Shown in pieces: positions 54,374 through 64,000 of a stretch of 64,000 nt of DNA. The notes under the pieces are model-generated. The model did no database searches. It was not told the DNA's origin and saw nothing but the letters and a program-made list of their open reading frames with translations. The position numbers and the translations under genes are program-made. How positions within the stretch are numbered: position 1 is the stretch's first letter; every line of letters begins with the position of its first letter. The DNA is taken from contig NZ_CP029192.1 of the NCBI RefSeq assembly GCF_008642315.1, positions 5,270,001 to 5,334,000 on the forward strand, in the 5' to 3' direction. The stretch comes from Streptomyces venezuelae (GTDB lineage Bacteria > Actinomycetota > Actinomycetes > Streptomycetales > Streptomycetaceae).

Positions 54374-54547
54374 ACGCCGAATCCTGCCAACGGCCGGACG
54401 GGAACAGTCGTCGCTTTGAGCGCCGTAGGCAGGAGCGGGGGACCCAAGGTAAGTGCCGCGACACGCGGCTAGGGGTGAAGCCGCACTCGGGAGAGTGCGG
54501 CCGGGCAACCACATCGGCCCGAACCCGACAGCTCACCTCGCAGGCGT
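54374..54547 (+). promoter_or_regulatory. ydaO-type c-di-AMP riboswitch upstream of rpfA
   Basis: The leader of the second rpf gene contains the conserved ydaO/yuaA blocks in order: CCGAATCCTGCCAAC, GGACGGGAAC, GGCAGGAGCGGGGGACCCAA, GGTAAGTGCC, TAGGGGTGAAGCCGC, GGCCGGGCAACC and CCGACAGCTCACCTCGCAGG. The closing helix pairs ACGCC (54374-54378) with GGCGT (54543-54547). This class binds c-di-AMP, and one before rpfA is known in S. coelicolor. CTCACC (54532-54537) in the 3' part can pair with GGTGAG (54549-54554), which is part of the ribosome site. Confidence 0.93.
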
Positions 54548-54553
54548 CGGTGA

Positions 54554-55282
<729 letters not shown>

Positions 55283-55294
55283 CCCGCCCGGTCG

Positions 55295-55322
55295 CGGCCG
55301 TGCCTCGGCGGACGCACGGCCG
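55295..55322 (+). terminator. Short hairpin after rpfA
   Basis: A 9-base stem (CGGCCGTGC at 55295-55303 with GCACGGCCG at 55314-55322) and a 10-base loop, starting 13 bases after the rpfA stop. It may act with the stronger hairpin at 55344. Confidence 0.6.
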
Positions 55323-55343
55323 TACCCCCCGTCCCCACGGGCT

Positions 55344-55386
55344 CCCCGCCCCGGTGCGCGTATCCCCCGTACGCACCGGGGCGGGG
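55344..55386 (+). terminator. Strong hairpin terminator before eno
   Basis: A perfect 15-base stem (55344-55358 with 55372-55386; CCCCGCCCCGG and CCGGGGCGGGG at the outer ends) and a 13-base loop. It likely isolates eno from rpfA. There is no T run. Confidence 0.8.
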
Positions 55387-55429
55387 CCATGTCCGCACCC
55401 GTATCCACGCCGCCCCCCGGGCCCCCCGT

Positions 55430-55453
55430 GTTCGCTACTAGCGAGTAGAGAAC
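55430..55453. promoter_or_regulatory. 24-base dyad in the eno promoter region
   Basis: GTTC-G-CTACT (55430-55439) faces AGTAG-A-GAAC (55444-55453) across the spacer AGCG, a near-perfect inverted repeat with one mismatch. It lies 154-177 bases upstream of the eno start. The core AGCGAGTA also occurs in the second dyad before the toxin gene at 27445-27452. Confidence 0.45.
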
Positions 55454-55543
55454 ATGGTCTTTCGCCCTGTTTCCGCGCCGTATGGCCTTTGTGCCGTCCC
55501 AGGAGACGGGCGGTCGGCTGGCCGAAGGCCCGGAGCCGGTTAG

Positions 55544-56887
<1,344 letters not shown>

Positions 56888-56951
56888 GCTTCGAGCGCTG
56901 GTGAGCAGGCAGCTCGCTGAGCAGCCAGCTCTCCCAGGCACGTGGTTACCT

Positions 56952-56990
56952 ACGTCCCCGCATGCGGTCCCGTACCGTGTGCGGGGACGT
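56952..56990 (+). terminator. Hairpin between eno and divIC
   Basis: A perfect 11-base stem (ACGTCCCCGCA at 56952-56962 with TGCGGGGACGT at 56980-56990) and a 17-base loop, followed by repeated ACGT. It lies 65 bases after the eno stop and could end the eno transcript or attenuate read-through. Confidence 0.55.
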
Positions 56991-57031
56991 ACGTACGTGT
57001 AAGCGCTGCTCAGCTCTGGGGAGGCGGAACC

Positions 57032-57511
57032 ATGGCCAAGGCCGGGACCAAGGACCGGTTCTCCACCGCGACCCGCCTGCGGCTGCTCGGCGAGCAGACC
57101 GCCGAGCGGGTCTACCGCTCCCAGACCAAGCGCCAGGCGCGCCGCTCCCGGCTCACCGGCCGCGCCGCGCTCCTCGCGCTCGTGCTCTGCTCCCTGGTCG
57201 TCGCCCTGGCGTACCCGATGCGGCAGTACGTGTCGCAGCGCGCCGAGATCGACGACCTGCGCCGGCAGCAGGCCGAGCACCGGGCGGACGTCGAGAAGCT
57301 GCGCGACGAGAAGGCCCGCTGGCAGGACGACGCGTACGCGGAGCAGCGCGTCCGGGACCGCCTGCACTACGTGATGCCCGGCGAGACCGGCTTCACGGTG
57401 ATCGACCCCGCGGCGAGCAAGAGCCGCCGCACGGACCAGGGGGCGGCGACGCGCCCCTGGTACTCGAACGTCTGGGACGGCGTCGACAAGGCGGACCGCC
57501 CCGACGACTGA
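57032..57511 (+). CDS. divIC: FtsB/DivIC-like septum protein
   Basis: A 159-residue bitopic membrane protein: an Arg-rich cytoplasmic N-terminus, one membrane helix (about 47-66, RAALLALVLCSLVVALAYPM), and a periplasmic coiled coil (EIDDLRRQQAEHRADVEKLR followed by DEKARWQDDAYAEQRVRDRL) with the family ending LHYVMPGETGFTVID. FtsB/DivIC joins FtsL and FtsQ in the divisome. Its place right after eno is the normal actinobacterial order. ATG at 57032 has GGGGAGG upstream. Confidence 0.92.
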   Translation: MAKAGTKDRFSTATRLRLLGEQTAERVYRSQTKRQARRSRLTGRAALLALVLCSLVVALAYPMRQYVSQRAEIDDLRRQQAEHRADVEKLRDEKARWQDDAYAEQRVRDRLHYVMPGETGFTVIDPAASKSRRTDQGAATRPWYSNVWDGVDKADRPDD

Positions 57512-57568
57512 CCTTCCGATGACGTACTTCCGATGACGTGCTTCTGACGACTGACACGAAAGACAGGC

Positions 57569-58102
57569 ATGGAAACGCCCCCGCCGACCACTGAGCGCAC
57601 CGAGCCCACCGACGCCGACGTCGAGGCCTTCAAGCAGCAGCTCGGCCGCCCGCCGCGCGGCCTGCGGGCCATCGCGCACCGCTGCCCCTGCGGACAGCCG
57701 GACGTCGTCGAGACGGCGCCGCGCCTCCCGGACGGGACGCCGTTCCCCACGACGTACTACCTGACGTGCCCCCGGGCCGCCTCTGCGATCGGCACTCTTG
57801 AGGCCAACGGCGTCATGAAGGAGATGTCGGAGCGGCTGAAGACGGACGAGGAGCTGGCGAAGCAGTACCGCGCCGCGCACGAGGACTACATCGCGCGCCG
57901 TGACGCCATCGAGGTCCTCGAGGGCTTCCCGAGCGCGGGCGGCATGCCGGACCGCGTGAAGTGCCTGCACGTCCTGGTCGGCCACTCCCTGGCCGCGGGC
58001 CCCGGCGTGAACCCGCTGGGCGACGAGGCCATCGCGATGCTGCCCGAGTGGTGGGCCAAGGGCCCCTGCGTCACGCCGTGCGCCCCCGAGGGTGCCGAGT
58101 GA
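57569..58102 (+). CDS. DUF501 protein
   Basis: A 177-residue conserved actinobacterial protein. Typical DUF501 blocks are FKQQLGRPPRGLRAIAHRCP, the Cys pair CPCGQPDVV, PFPTTYYLTCPRA, and the C-terminal CLHVLVGHSLAAGPGVNPLG. The cysteines and histidines suggest metal binding. It lies between divIC and ppx, the usual conserved position, and its stop overlaps the ppx start (GTGA). Function is not established. Confidence 0.88.
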   Translation: METPPPTTERTEPTDADVEAFKQQLGRPPRGLRAIAHRCPCGQPDVVETAPRLPDGTPFPTTYYLTCPRAASAIGTLEANGVMKEMSERLKTDEELAKQYRAAHEDYIARRDAIEVLEGFPSAGGMPDRVKCLHVLVGHSLAAGPGVNPLGDEAIAMLPEWWAKGPCVTPCAPEGAE

Positions 58103-59040
58103 CCCGGGTCGCCGCCATCGACTGCGGCACGAACTCGATCCGTCTGCTGGTGGCGGACGCCGACCCGGCCACCGGTGAACTGGTCGACCTCGACCGGCGG
58201 ATGACGATCGTCAGGCTCGGCCAGGGCGTGGACAGGACGGGCCGCCTCGCGCAGGAGGCGCTGGACCGCACCTTCGCGGCCTGCCGGGAGTACGCCGCGG
58301 TCATCAAGGAGCACGGCGCCGAACGCGTCCGCTTCGTCGCCACGTCCGCGTCCCGCGACGCGGAGAACCGCGACGAGTTCGTGCGCGGTGTCCTGGACAT
58401 CCTGGGCGTCGAGCCGGAGGTCATCAGCGGCGACCAGGAGGCGGAGTTCTCCTTCACCGGCGCCACCAAGGAACTGACGGGCCGTGACGACCTCGCGAAG
58501 CCGTACCTGGTGGTGGACATCGGCGGCGGCTCCACGGAGTTCGTGGTCGGCACGGACCGGGTGGAGGCGGCCAGGTCGGTCGACGTCGGCTGTGTCCGCA
58601 TGACCGAGCGCCACCTCGTACGCGACGGTGTGGTCACCGACCCGCCCGCGCCCGAGCAGCTCGACGCGATCCGCGCGGACATCGAGTCCGCCCTGGACCT
58701 CGCCGAGCGCACGGTTCCGCTCAAGGAGGCCCGCACGCTGGTGGGCCTGGCGGGCTCGGTCACCACGGTCGCCGCGATCGCCCTGGACCTCGACGTCTAC
58801 GACTCGCAGGCGATCCACCACGCCCGCATCCCGTACCAGCGGGTGAGCGCCATCGTGGACCGCCTGACCCGCGCCACGCACGACGAGCGCGCCGCGATCC
58901 CGGTGATGCACCCGGGCCGCGCCGACGTCATCGCGTCGGGCGCCCTGGTCCTGCTGGCGATCATGGACAGGGTGGGCGCGCGCGAGGTCGTCGTGAGCGA
59001 GCACGACATCCTCGACGGCATCGGCTGGTCCATCGCCTGA
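58099..59040 (+). CDS. ppx: Exopolyphosphatase (Ppx/GppA family)
   Basis: A 313-residue member of the Ppx/GppA phosphatase family that hydrolyses polyphosphate or pppGpp. The sugar-kinase-fold phosphate motif is AIDCGTNSIRLLV (residues 5-17), the second is VVDIGGGSTEFVVG, with SGDQEAEFSFTGA and LAGSVTTVAAIAL also typical. It starts at GTG 58099, overlapping DUF501. The short single-domain length fits the actinobacterial Ppx1 type. Confidence 0.93.
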   Translation: MTRVAAIDCGTNSIRLLVADADPATGELVDLDRRMTIVRLGQGVDRTGRLAQEALDRTFAACREYAAVIKEHGAERVRFVATSASRDAENRDEFVRGVLDILGVEPEVISGDQEAEFSFTGATKELTGRDDLAKPYLVVDIGGGSTEFVVGTDRVEAARSVDVGCVRMTERHLVRDGVVTDPPAPEQLDAIRADIESALDLAERTVPLKEARTLVGLAGSVTTVAAIALDLDVYDSQAIHHARIPYQRVSAIVDRLTRATHDERAAIPVMHPGRADVIASGALVLLAIMDRVGAREVVVSEHDILDGIGWSIA

Positions 59041-59063
59041 GCGCGTCCTGTAGCGTCTGAGCG

Positions 59064-59093
59064 GTCGGAAGGGGGGTCGGAAGGCCCCCCGAC
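59064..59093 (+). terminator. Hairpin after ppx
   Basis: GGGGGG (59071-59076) pairs with CCCCCC (59085-59090) around an 8-base loop, with GTC (59064-59066) and GAC (59091-59093) able to extend the stem past a bulge. It starts 23 bases after the ppx stop. The direct repeat GTCGGAAGG occurs twice within it. Confidence 0.6.
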
Positions 59094-59112
59094 GACACTC
59101 CGTCGGAAAACT

Positions 59113-59130
59113 TCGTGAAGTTCTTCACAA
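59113..59130 (+). promoter_or_regulatory. Rex-type redox operator upstream of ndh
   Basis: TCGTGAA-GTTC-TTCACAA matches the Rex operator TTGTGAA-N4-TTCACAA of streptomycetes with one mismatch. Rex senses NADH/NAD and is known to control ndh, nuo and cyd genes in S. coelicolor. The site is 308 bases before the ndh start codon, so the transcript would have a long leader. A second dyad, GACGGTC-TCG-GACCGTC at 59158-59174, follows and abuts TATAGG, a possible -10 region. The 397-base gap holds no gene. Confidence 0.72.
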
Positions 59131-59437
59131 GGAAAACGGCACCGATGGACGAGGTTCGACGGTCTCGGACCGTCTATAGGGGGCTTTTCGAAGGCCCGGA
59201 CCCGCACTCGGTGTGCTTCACGCAGGTGACGGGAGTGTGTCGCGGGGCCCTGGTTCCTTCGGGCCGGAGCCTCGGAGTGCAGCTCACAAGGGGTGCACAA
59301 CGACTCGCGTGACGCCGTGGTTCCCCACGGACACCATGACCTGGGTCACGTGGGCGGCGAAGTGTAGCAGAGGCCCTTGGCATGCTTGTGAAGGGGCGCA
59401 CGAGCGACCCCCGGCGGGCAGGTGGATACTCGATGGC

Positions 59438-60841
59438 ATGAGCACCACGGAGCGTCCCAGGATCCTCGTAGTAGGCGGTGGGTACGTAGGCCTGTACGCA
59501 GCTCGGCGCATTCTCAAGAAGATGCGCTTCGGAGAGGCGACCGTCACGGTCGTCGACCCCCGGTCGTACATGACCTACCAGCCCTTCCTCCCCGAAGCCG
59601 CCGCCGGCAGCATCTCGCCTCGGCACGTCGTCGTACCGCTGCGACGCGTACTGCCGAGGGCGGAAGTCCTCACCGGCCGGGTCACCACCATCGACCAGGA
59701 CCGCAAGGTCGCCACGATCGCGCCGCTCGTCGGCGAGGCCTACGAGCTGCCTTTCGACTACCTCGTCATCGCGATGGGCGCGGTCTCCCGCACCTTCCCG
59801 ATCCCCGGTCTCGCCGAGCAGGGCATCGGCATGAAGGGCATCGAGGAGGCCATCGGCCTGCGCAACCACGTCCTCGAGCAGCTCGACAAGGCCGACTCCA
59901 CGACGGACGAGGACGTCCGTCGCAAGGCACTGACCTTCGTCTTCGTCGGCGGTGGCTTCGCGGGTGCGGAGACCATCGGCGAGGTCGAGGACATGGCCCG
60001 CGACGCGGCCAAGTACTACAACAACGTGAAGCGCGAGGACATGCGCTTCGTGCTGGTCGACGTCGCGGACAAGATCCTCCCCGAGGTCGGCCCGAAGCTC
60101 GGCCAGTACGGCAAGGAGCACCTGGAAGGCCGCGGCGTCGAGGTCTACCTCAAGACCGGCATGGACTCCTGCGTGGACGGCCACGTGGTCCTCAACAACG
60201 GCCTCGAGGTCGACTCCAACACGATCGTGTGGACCGCGGGCGTCAAGCCCAACCCGGCGCTGTCCCGCTTCGGTCTGCCGCTCGGCCCCCGCGGCCACGT
60301 CGACACCCAGACGACCCTCCAGGTCCAGGGCACCGACTACATCTGGGCCGCGGGCGACAACGCCCAGGTCCCGGACATGGTCGGCCGCAAGGCCGGCAAC
60401 GAGAACGCCTGGTGCCCGCCGAACGCACAGCACGCGCTGCGTCAGGCGAAGGTCCTCGGCGACAACGTGATCTCCGGCATGCGGGGCTTCCCGCAGAAGG
60501 AGTACAGCCACGCCAACAAGGGTGCGGTCGCCGGTCTCGGCCTGCACAAGGGCGTCGCGATGATCGTCATGGGCAAGATGAAGATCAAGCTCAAGGGTCG
60601 TCTCGCCTGGTACATGCACCGCGCGTACCACGGCATGGCGATGCCGACGTTCAACCGCAAGATCCGCGTCTTCGCGGACTGGACACTCGGCATGTTCCTC
60701 AAGCGCGAGGTCGTCTCGCTCGGCGCCATGGAGACGCCGCGTGAGGAGTTCTACGAGGCGGCCAAGCCGGCTCCGAAGCCCGCGGCCGCGGCCGAGCCCG
60801 CCCCGGCGGTCAAGGCCGAGGAGAAGGCCAAGGCCTCCTGA
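59438..60841 (+). CDS. ndh: Type II NADH dehydrogenase
   Basis: A 467-residue membrane-attached flavoprotein that passes electrons from NADH to menaquinone without pumping protons. FAD-binding ILVVGGGYVGLYAARRIL is at residues 10-27 and the NADH-binding TFVFVGGGFAGAETIGEVED near 168-187; the second FAD region is WAAGDNAQVPD. The C-terminus has the amphipathic quinone/membrane part (KLKGRLAWYMHRAYHG) and then a low-complexity Ala/Pro/Lys/Glu tail of about 25 residues. ATG at 59438 is used; ATG at 59433 is out of frame. Confidence 0.94.
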   Translation: MSTTERPRILVVGGGYVGLYAARRILKKMRFGEATVTVVDPRSYMTYQPFLPEAAAGSISPRHVVVPLRRVLPRAEVLTGRVTTIDQDRKVATIAPLVGEAYELPFDYLVIAMGAVSRTFPIPGLAEQGIGMKGIEEAIGLRNHVLEQLDKADSTTDEDVRRKALTFVFVGGGFAGAETIGEVEDMARDAAKYYNNVKREDMRFVLVDVADKILPEVGPKLGQYGKEHLEGRGVEVYLKTGMDSCVDGHVVLNNGLEVDSNTIVWTAGVKPNPALSRFGLPLGPRGHVDTQTTLQVQGTDYIWAAGDNAQVPDMVGRKAGNENAWCPPNAQHALRQAKVLGDNVISGMRGFPQKEYSHANKGAVAGLGLHKGVAMIVMGKMKIKLKGRLAWYMHRAYHGMAMPTFNRKIRVFADWTLGMFLKREVVSLGAMETPREEFYEAAKPAPKPAAAAEPAPAVKAEEKAKAS

Positions 60842-60867
60842 GGGCCTCCTGAGGTCAGCAGAACCAA

Positions 60868-60913
60868 CCCGAAGGGGTCGCTCGCCATCCGTGGTGCGAG
60901 TGGCCCCTTCGGG
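60868..60913 (+). terminator. Terminator after ndh
   Basis: An 18-base stem with two G-T pairs (60868-60885 with 60896-60913, outer ends CCCGAAGGGG and CCCCTTCGGG), a 10-base loop, then CTTTTCC. This is the most classical factor-independent terminator of the window. Confidence 0.92.
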
Positions 60914-61037
60914 CTTTTCCGGATTCAACTAGGTGCCCCCCACATCTATTTTGCCTTTCCATGACGCGGCAACGGGACTGCGCACGCCGTCCTTTGGTGT
61001 TTACGTGGTGTCGGACCCATCCACGGAGGTGTGCGCC

Positions 61038-62333
61038 ATGCAGGACGCCGCACAGCGGCTCAAGACCCTCGCCGAGCAGCTCATGGGAGCCCCGCTGCCG
61101 GTGCGTATCCGCGCCTGGGACGGGTCGGAATCCGGCCCGCCGAACACCCCCGCCCTCGTCGTGCGCAACCGCCGCGCCCTGCGCCACCTCCTGTGGAAGC
61201 CGGGGGAGCTGGGCCTGGCGCGCGCCTGGGTGGCCGGTGACCTGGACGTCGACGGTGACCTCTACAAAGCCCTGGACGTCATGGCGGAGTTCATCTGGGA
61301 GCGCGGTGAGGACTCCAGGAGCCTGCGGCAGTCCCTGCGCGACCCGGAGTTCCGCGCCGCGGCCCGCTCCCTGCTCGCCCTCTCCGCGCCCTTCCTGCCG
61401 CCCGCCCCGCCCCCGGAGGAGATGCGCAGACCCGGTCGCCTCCACCTCCACACCAAGGGCAGCGACCGCCGCGCCATCAGCCACCACTACGACGTCGGCA
61501 ACGACTTCTACGCGCTGGTGCTCGGCCCGTCGATGGTCTACTCCTGCGCCTACTGGGAGTCGCCCGACGGCACCCTGGAGGACGCCCAGCGCGACAAGCT
61601 CGACATCGTCGCCCGAAAGCTCGCCCTGAAGCCCGGCATGCGCCTGCTCGACGTCGGCTGCGGCTGGGGCTCCATGGCGGTCCACGCGGCCCGCGAGTAC
61701 GGCGTGAGCGTCGTGGGCGTCACCCTCTCACAGGAGCAGGCCGCCTACGCCCGAAAGCGGATCGCCGAGGAGGGTCTGACGGACCGGATCGAGATCCGCG
61801 TCCAGGACTACCGCGACGTACGTGACGGACCGTATGACGCCATCAGCTCCATCGGCATGGCCGAACACGTCGGCTCGACACGCTACTTGGAGTACGCGCA
61901 CGACCTCCACGCCCTCCTGCGGCCCGGCGGACGGCTTCTGAACCACCAGATCGCGCGGCGGCCGCAGGCCGACGAGTCGGCGTACTCCGTCGACGAGTTC
62001 ATCGACGCCTACGTCTTCCCCGACGGGGAGCTCGCGCCCCTGGGCACCACGGTCGGCCTCCTGGAACGGGCCGGGTTCGAGGTCCGCGACGTCGAGACCC
62101 TCCGCGAGCACTACGCCCTCACCCTGCGCCGCTGGGTCGCCAACCTGGAGGCGCACTGGACGGAGGGCCAGCGGCTCACCTCGCCCGGCCGGGCCCGCAT
62201 CTGGCGGCTCTACATGGCCGCGTCCGCGCTGGCCTTCGAACGCAACCGCATCGGCGTCAACCAGGTCCTTGCGGTGAAGACACCGGAGGACGGGGCGTCG
62301 GGGATGCCGTTGAGGGCGAGGGACTGGCGGTGA
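61038..62333 (+). CDS. cfa: Cyclopropane-fatty-acyl-phospholipid synthase family protein
   Basis: A 431-residue SAM-dependent methyltransferase that adds methylene across a double bond of membrane lipids. After an N-terminal domain (about 1-120), the catalytic part shows SHHYDVGNDFYALVLGPSMV, YSCAYWESPDGTLEDAQRDK, the SAM loop LLDVGCGWGSMAVHAA, and SSIGMAEHVGSTRYLEYA with the conserved Glu, then NHQIARRP and FIDAYVFPDGEL. All CFA hallmarks are kept. ATG at 61038 has GGAGGT upstream. It follows a strong terminator and is a single gene. Confidence 0.92.
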   Translation: MQDAAQRLKTLAEQLMGAPLPVRIRAWDGSESGPPNTPALVVRNRRALRHLLWKPGELGLARAWVAGDLDVDGDLYKALDVMAEFIWERGEDSRSLRQSLRDPEFRAAARSLLALSAPFLPPAPPPEEMRRPGRLHLHTKGSDRRAISHHYDVGNDFYALVLGPSMVYSCAYWESPDGTLEDAQRDKLDIVARKLALKPGMRLLDVGCGWGSMAVHAAREYGVSVVGVTLSQEQAAYARKRIAEEGLTDRIEIRVQDYRDVRDGPYDAISSIGMAEHVGSTRYLEYAHDLHALLRPGGRLLNHQIARRPQADESAYSVDEFIDAYVFPDGELAPLGTTVGLLERAGFEVRDVETLREHYALTLRRWVANLEAHWTEGQRLTSPGRARIWRLYMAASALAFERNRIGVNQVLAVKTPEDGASGMPLRARDWR

Positions 62334-62341
62334 GCCGAAAT

Positions 62342-62395
62342 TCAGCCCGTCCGGTGGGATCCAGCCCGTCCGGCGTTTGAGGACGAGCCACGCAG
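62342..62395. repeat. Dispersed Streptomyces intergenic element
   Basis: CAGCCCGTCCGG occurs twice, the second time as CAGCCCGTCCGGCGTTTGAG followed by GACGAG, a sequence found between many Streptomyces genes. A run GGGGGGGCGGAGCCCCC (about 62405-62421) that can fold follows it. It is related to the element at 36601. Confidence 0.72.
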
Positions 62396-62434
62396 CGGCG
62401 ATACGGGGGGGGCGGAGCCCCCGGTACGGCATGC

Positions 62435-62474
62435 GAGTGGGGCCCTGGACGCGTCGACGTCCAGGGCCCCACTC
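62435..62474. terminator. Bidirectional terminator between cfa and the ABC permease
   Basis: A perfect 17-base stem (62435-62451 with 62458-62474) and the 6-base loop CGTCGA, between convergent genes. No T run follows on either strand. Confidence 0.9.
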
Positions 62475-62498
62475 ACGTAACCGCTCAAGCCCGCGCAG

Positions 62499-64000
62499 CT
62501 ACTCGCTCTTGATGGCCATCAGCGGGTTCAGCCGAGCCGCACTGCGCGCCGGCCACACCGCCGCCATCACACCGACCACCGCGGCGATGGCCAGGAAGAT
62601 CACGATCCGGCCGACCGGGATCTCCATCGAGTACGTGGTGACCTTCTCGGCGATGCTGCCGCCCACGGCCCAGCCCATGAAGAGGCCGAGGCCGATGCCG
62701 AGGACCGCGCCGAACAGCGAGATCACGACCGACTCCAGGCGCACCATCTGCTTGACCTTCGCGCGGTCAAGGCCGATCGCCCGCAGCATGCCGATCTCGT
62801 GCTTGCGCTCGAACACCGACATGGCCAGCGTGTTGATGACGCCGAGCACCGCGATCAGGATGGCCATCGCGAGGAGGCCGTACAGCATGTTCAGGATCAG
62901 GTTGATGCCGCCCGCGACCGCGTTGCTGACGTCGTCCTTGTCCTGGACGGTGATGGCCGGGTTGTCGCCCAGCGCGTCGACGATGGCGTTCTCGGCACGG
63001 TCCGACGCACCGCCCTTCATCTTCACCAGGACCTGCTTGTCGACGGGCTTGGAGAGGTGCGGGTCGACGACGGAGGTGGGGGCGAAGAGACCGTTGAGCA
63101 TCTCGTTGCCCTCGTAGACACCCGCGACCTTCAGCCGGACCGTCTTGCCGTCCTCCTCGAACTTCAGCGGGAACGTGTCGCCGGCCTTCAGGCCCTTGTC
63201 CTTCGCCGTGTCCGTGTCGACCAGCGCGGTGCCCGCCTTCAGGTCGTCGATCGATCCGCTGGTGAAGTCGAGGCCGACCAGCTTGCCGAACGACTTCGGG
63301 TCGACGCCGTTGACGACCGAGTAGCTGCCGTCCGCCTCGCCGTACGCGGGGCGCAGCGGGGAGCTCGCCTCGACGTCGGGGATCTTGTCGATCTTCTCGC
63401 GGACCTCGGGGGCCAGCTCCTGGAAGTTCGCCATGGAGACGCTGTAGTCGGCCTTCATGGAGCCCGCGGCCATCTTGTTGATGGCGCTGCCCATGGACAC
63501 CGCGATGACCGTCATCCCGGTGATGAGGGTGAGGCCGATCATCAGGGCCGAGGCGGTGGACGCCGTACGGCGCGGGTTGCGCACCGAGTTGAGGCGCGAC
63601 AGCTTGCCGGTGACGCCGAACGGCTTCAGGAGCGGCGCGGAGGCGGCGATGAACGGCCGGGACAGCAGCGGGGTGAGGACGATGACGCCGACGAGGATGA
63701 TGCCGGCGCCGCCCGCCATCACGTAGTTGTCGTCCATGAACAGCAGGACCGTGCCGAACGCCACGATGAGCGAGCCGATGGTGTTGCGGACGACCAGGCC
63801 GCGCGTGGTGGGCGTCGCGTGGACGCTGTTCATCGCGGCGACCGGCGGGATCTTCGCGGCGCGTCGGCCCGGCAGCCAGGCGGCCAGCATGGTCACGACC
63901 ACGCCGATCAGGAGCGCCACCACGATGGTCGTCGGGGCGATGACGAGGGGCCCGTCGGGCAGCGAGGCGCCGCCGGAGTTCATCAGGGACTCCAGGCCCA
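62499..64000 (-). CDS. ABC transporter permease, FtsX/MacB type (C-terminal part)
   Basis: The gene enters from the right edge; the 5' end is missing and the frame is open to base 64000. The visible 500 residues hold the end of one FtsX domain, a helix series (IGSLIVAFGTVLLFMDDN), SRLNSVRNPRRTASTASALM leading to an extracytoplasmic domain, and a full C-terminal FtsX domain with SVFERKHEIGMLRAIGLDRA as the coupling helix. The layout matches the 865-residue permease at 32420. The ATPase is expected just outside the window. Confidence 0.9.
   Translation of the reverse strand, partial: GLESLMNSGGASLPDGPLVIAPTTIVVALLIGVVVTMLAAWLPGRRAAKIPPVAAMNSVHATPTTRGLVVRNTIGSLIVAFGTVLLFMDDNYVMAGGAGIILVGVIVLTPLLSRPFIAASAPLLKPFGVTGKLSRLNSVRNPRRTASTASALMIGLTLITGMTVIAVSMGSAINKMAAGSMKADYSVSMANFQELAPEVREKIDKIPDVEASSPLRPAYGEADGSYSVVNGVDPKSFGKLVGLDFTSGSIDDLKAGTALVDTDTAKDKGLKAGDTFPLKFEEDGKTVRLKVAGVYEGNEMLNGLFAPTSVVDPHLSKPVDKQVLVKMKGGASDRAENAIVDALGDNPAITVQDKDDVSNAVAGGINLILNMLYGLLAMAILIAVLGVINTLAMSVFERKHEIGMLRAIGLDRAKVKQMVRLESVVISLFGAVLGIGLGLFMGWAVGGSIAEKVTTYSMEIPVGRIVIFLAIAAVVGVMAAVWPARSAARLNPLMAIKSE

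Noticed and set aside
59133..59437. A small gene in the ppx-ndh gap
   Set aside because: Short frames exist but lack ribosome sites, codon bias and any recognisable domain; the region looks like a leader.

Overview
The window is a piece of a Streptomyces chromosome, probably from the conserved core. Base composition is about 72% GC with strong third-position GC bias, and GTG and TTG starts are common. Characteristic actinobacterial genes are present: galTEK with GC-poor upstream DNA, TamR/Tam, a Rex box before ndh, two resuscitation-promoting factors, a ydaO (c-di-AMP) riboswitch, a SigE-type ECF sigma factor and mfd. From memory the gene order resembles S. coelicolor around SCO3088-SCO3139; I could not check this by alignment.

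Layout. 1-4.8 kb: the N-terminal part of an SSS sugar symporter diverges from galT-galE-galK; then DoxX and a GNAT enzyme. 5-9.4 kb: an unusual LuxR-type response regulator, tamR and tam around a TTGA/TCAA dyad, then an acyl-lipid desaturase translationally coupled to a TetR regulator. 9.6-16.7 kb: housekeeping block ppc, pth, rplY, prs, glmU and tRNA-Gln(TTG). 16.9-18.3 kb: an orphan sensor kinase.

18.3-27.4 kb is the accessory-looking part. It holds a YwqJ-type deaminase with a SUKH-3 protein, a nuclease-like/SMI1-KNR4 fusion, and a 1015-residue protein carrying an N-terminal Imm35-like region, a collagen-like linker, a deaminase-like domain and a SUKH-4-like domain. A coiled-coil DivIVA-like protein follows. 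Last comes a secreted polymorphic toxin (heptad repeats, pre-toxin, Hint, nuclease-like tip) whose immunity gene overlaps its 3' end by 11 bases. This is the best candidate for an undescribed system.

27.5-37.6 kb: acetate-type symporter with its DUF485 partner, an MFS drug exporter divergent from a MacB-like ABC exporter, a DUF2079 membrane protein, and an ECF sigma factor overlapping a one-TM partner. 37.9-51.3 kb: mfd, small lipoproteins, a secreted HNH nuclease-like lipoprotein, a fused adenine methyltransferase with a variant motif IV, a membrane protein plus Ser/Thr kinase, a SurA-like lipoprotein and mazG. 51.3-51.7 kb: a compact array of dispersed and tandem repeats. 51.7-64 kb: P450, two rpf genes (the second behind the riboswitch), eno, divIC, a DUF501 gene, ppx, ndh, cfa, and a second FtsX-type ABC permease running off the right edge.

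How parts connect. Carbon entry and central metabolism (gal, ppc, eno, tam, acetate uptake) sit beside growth and resuscitation functions (rpf, divIC, ppx) and respiration (ndh under a Rex-like site). Many neighbours are coupled by 4-base ATGA/GTGA overlaps: galT/galE, desaturase/TetR, DUF485/symporter, ABC ATPase/permease, sigma/partner and DUF501/ppx. No CRISPR, transposase, integrase or rRNA gene was seen.
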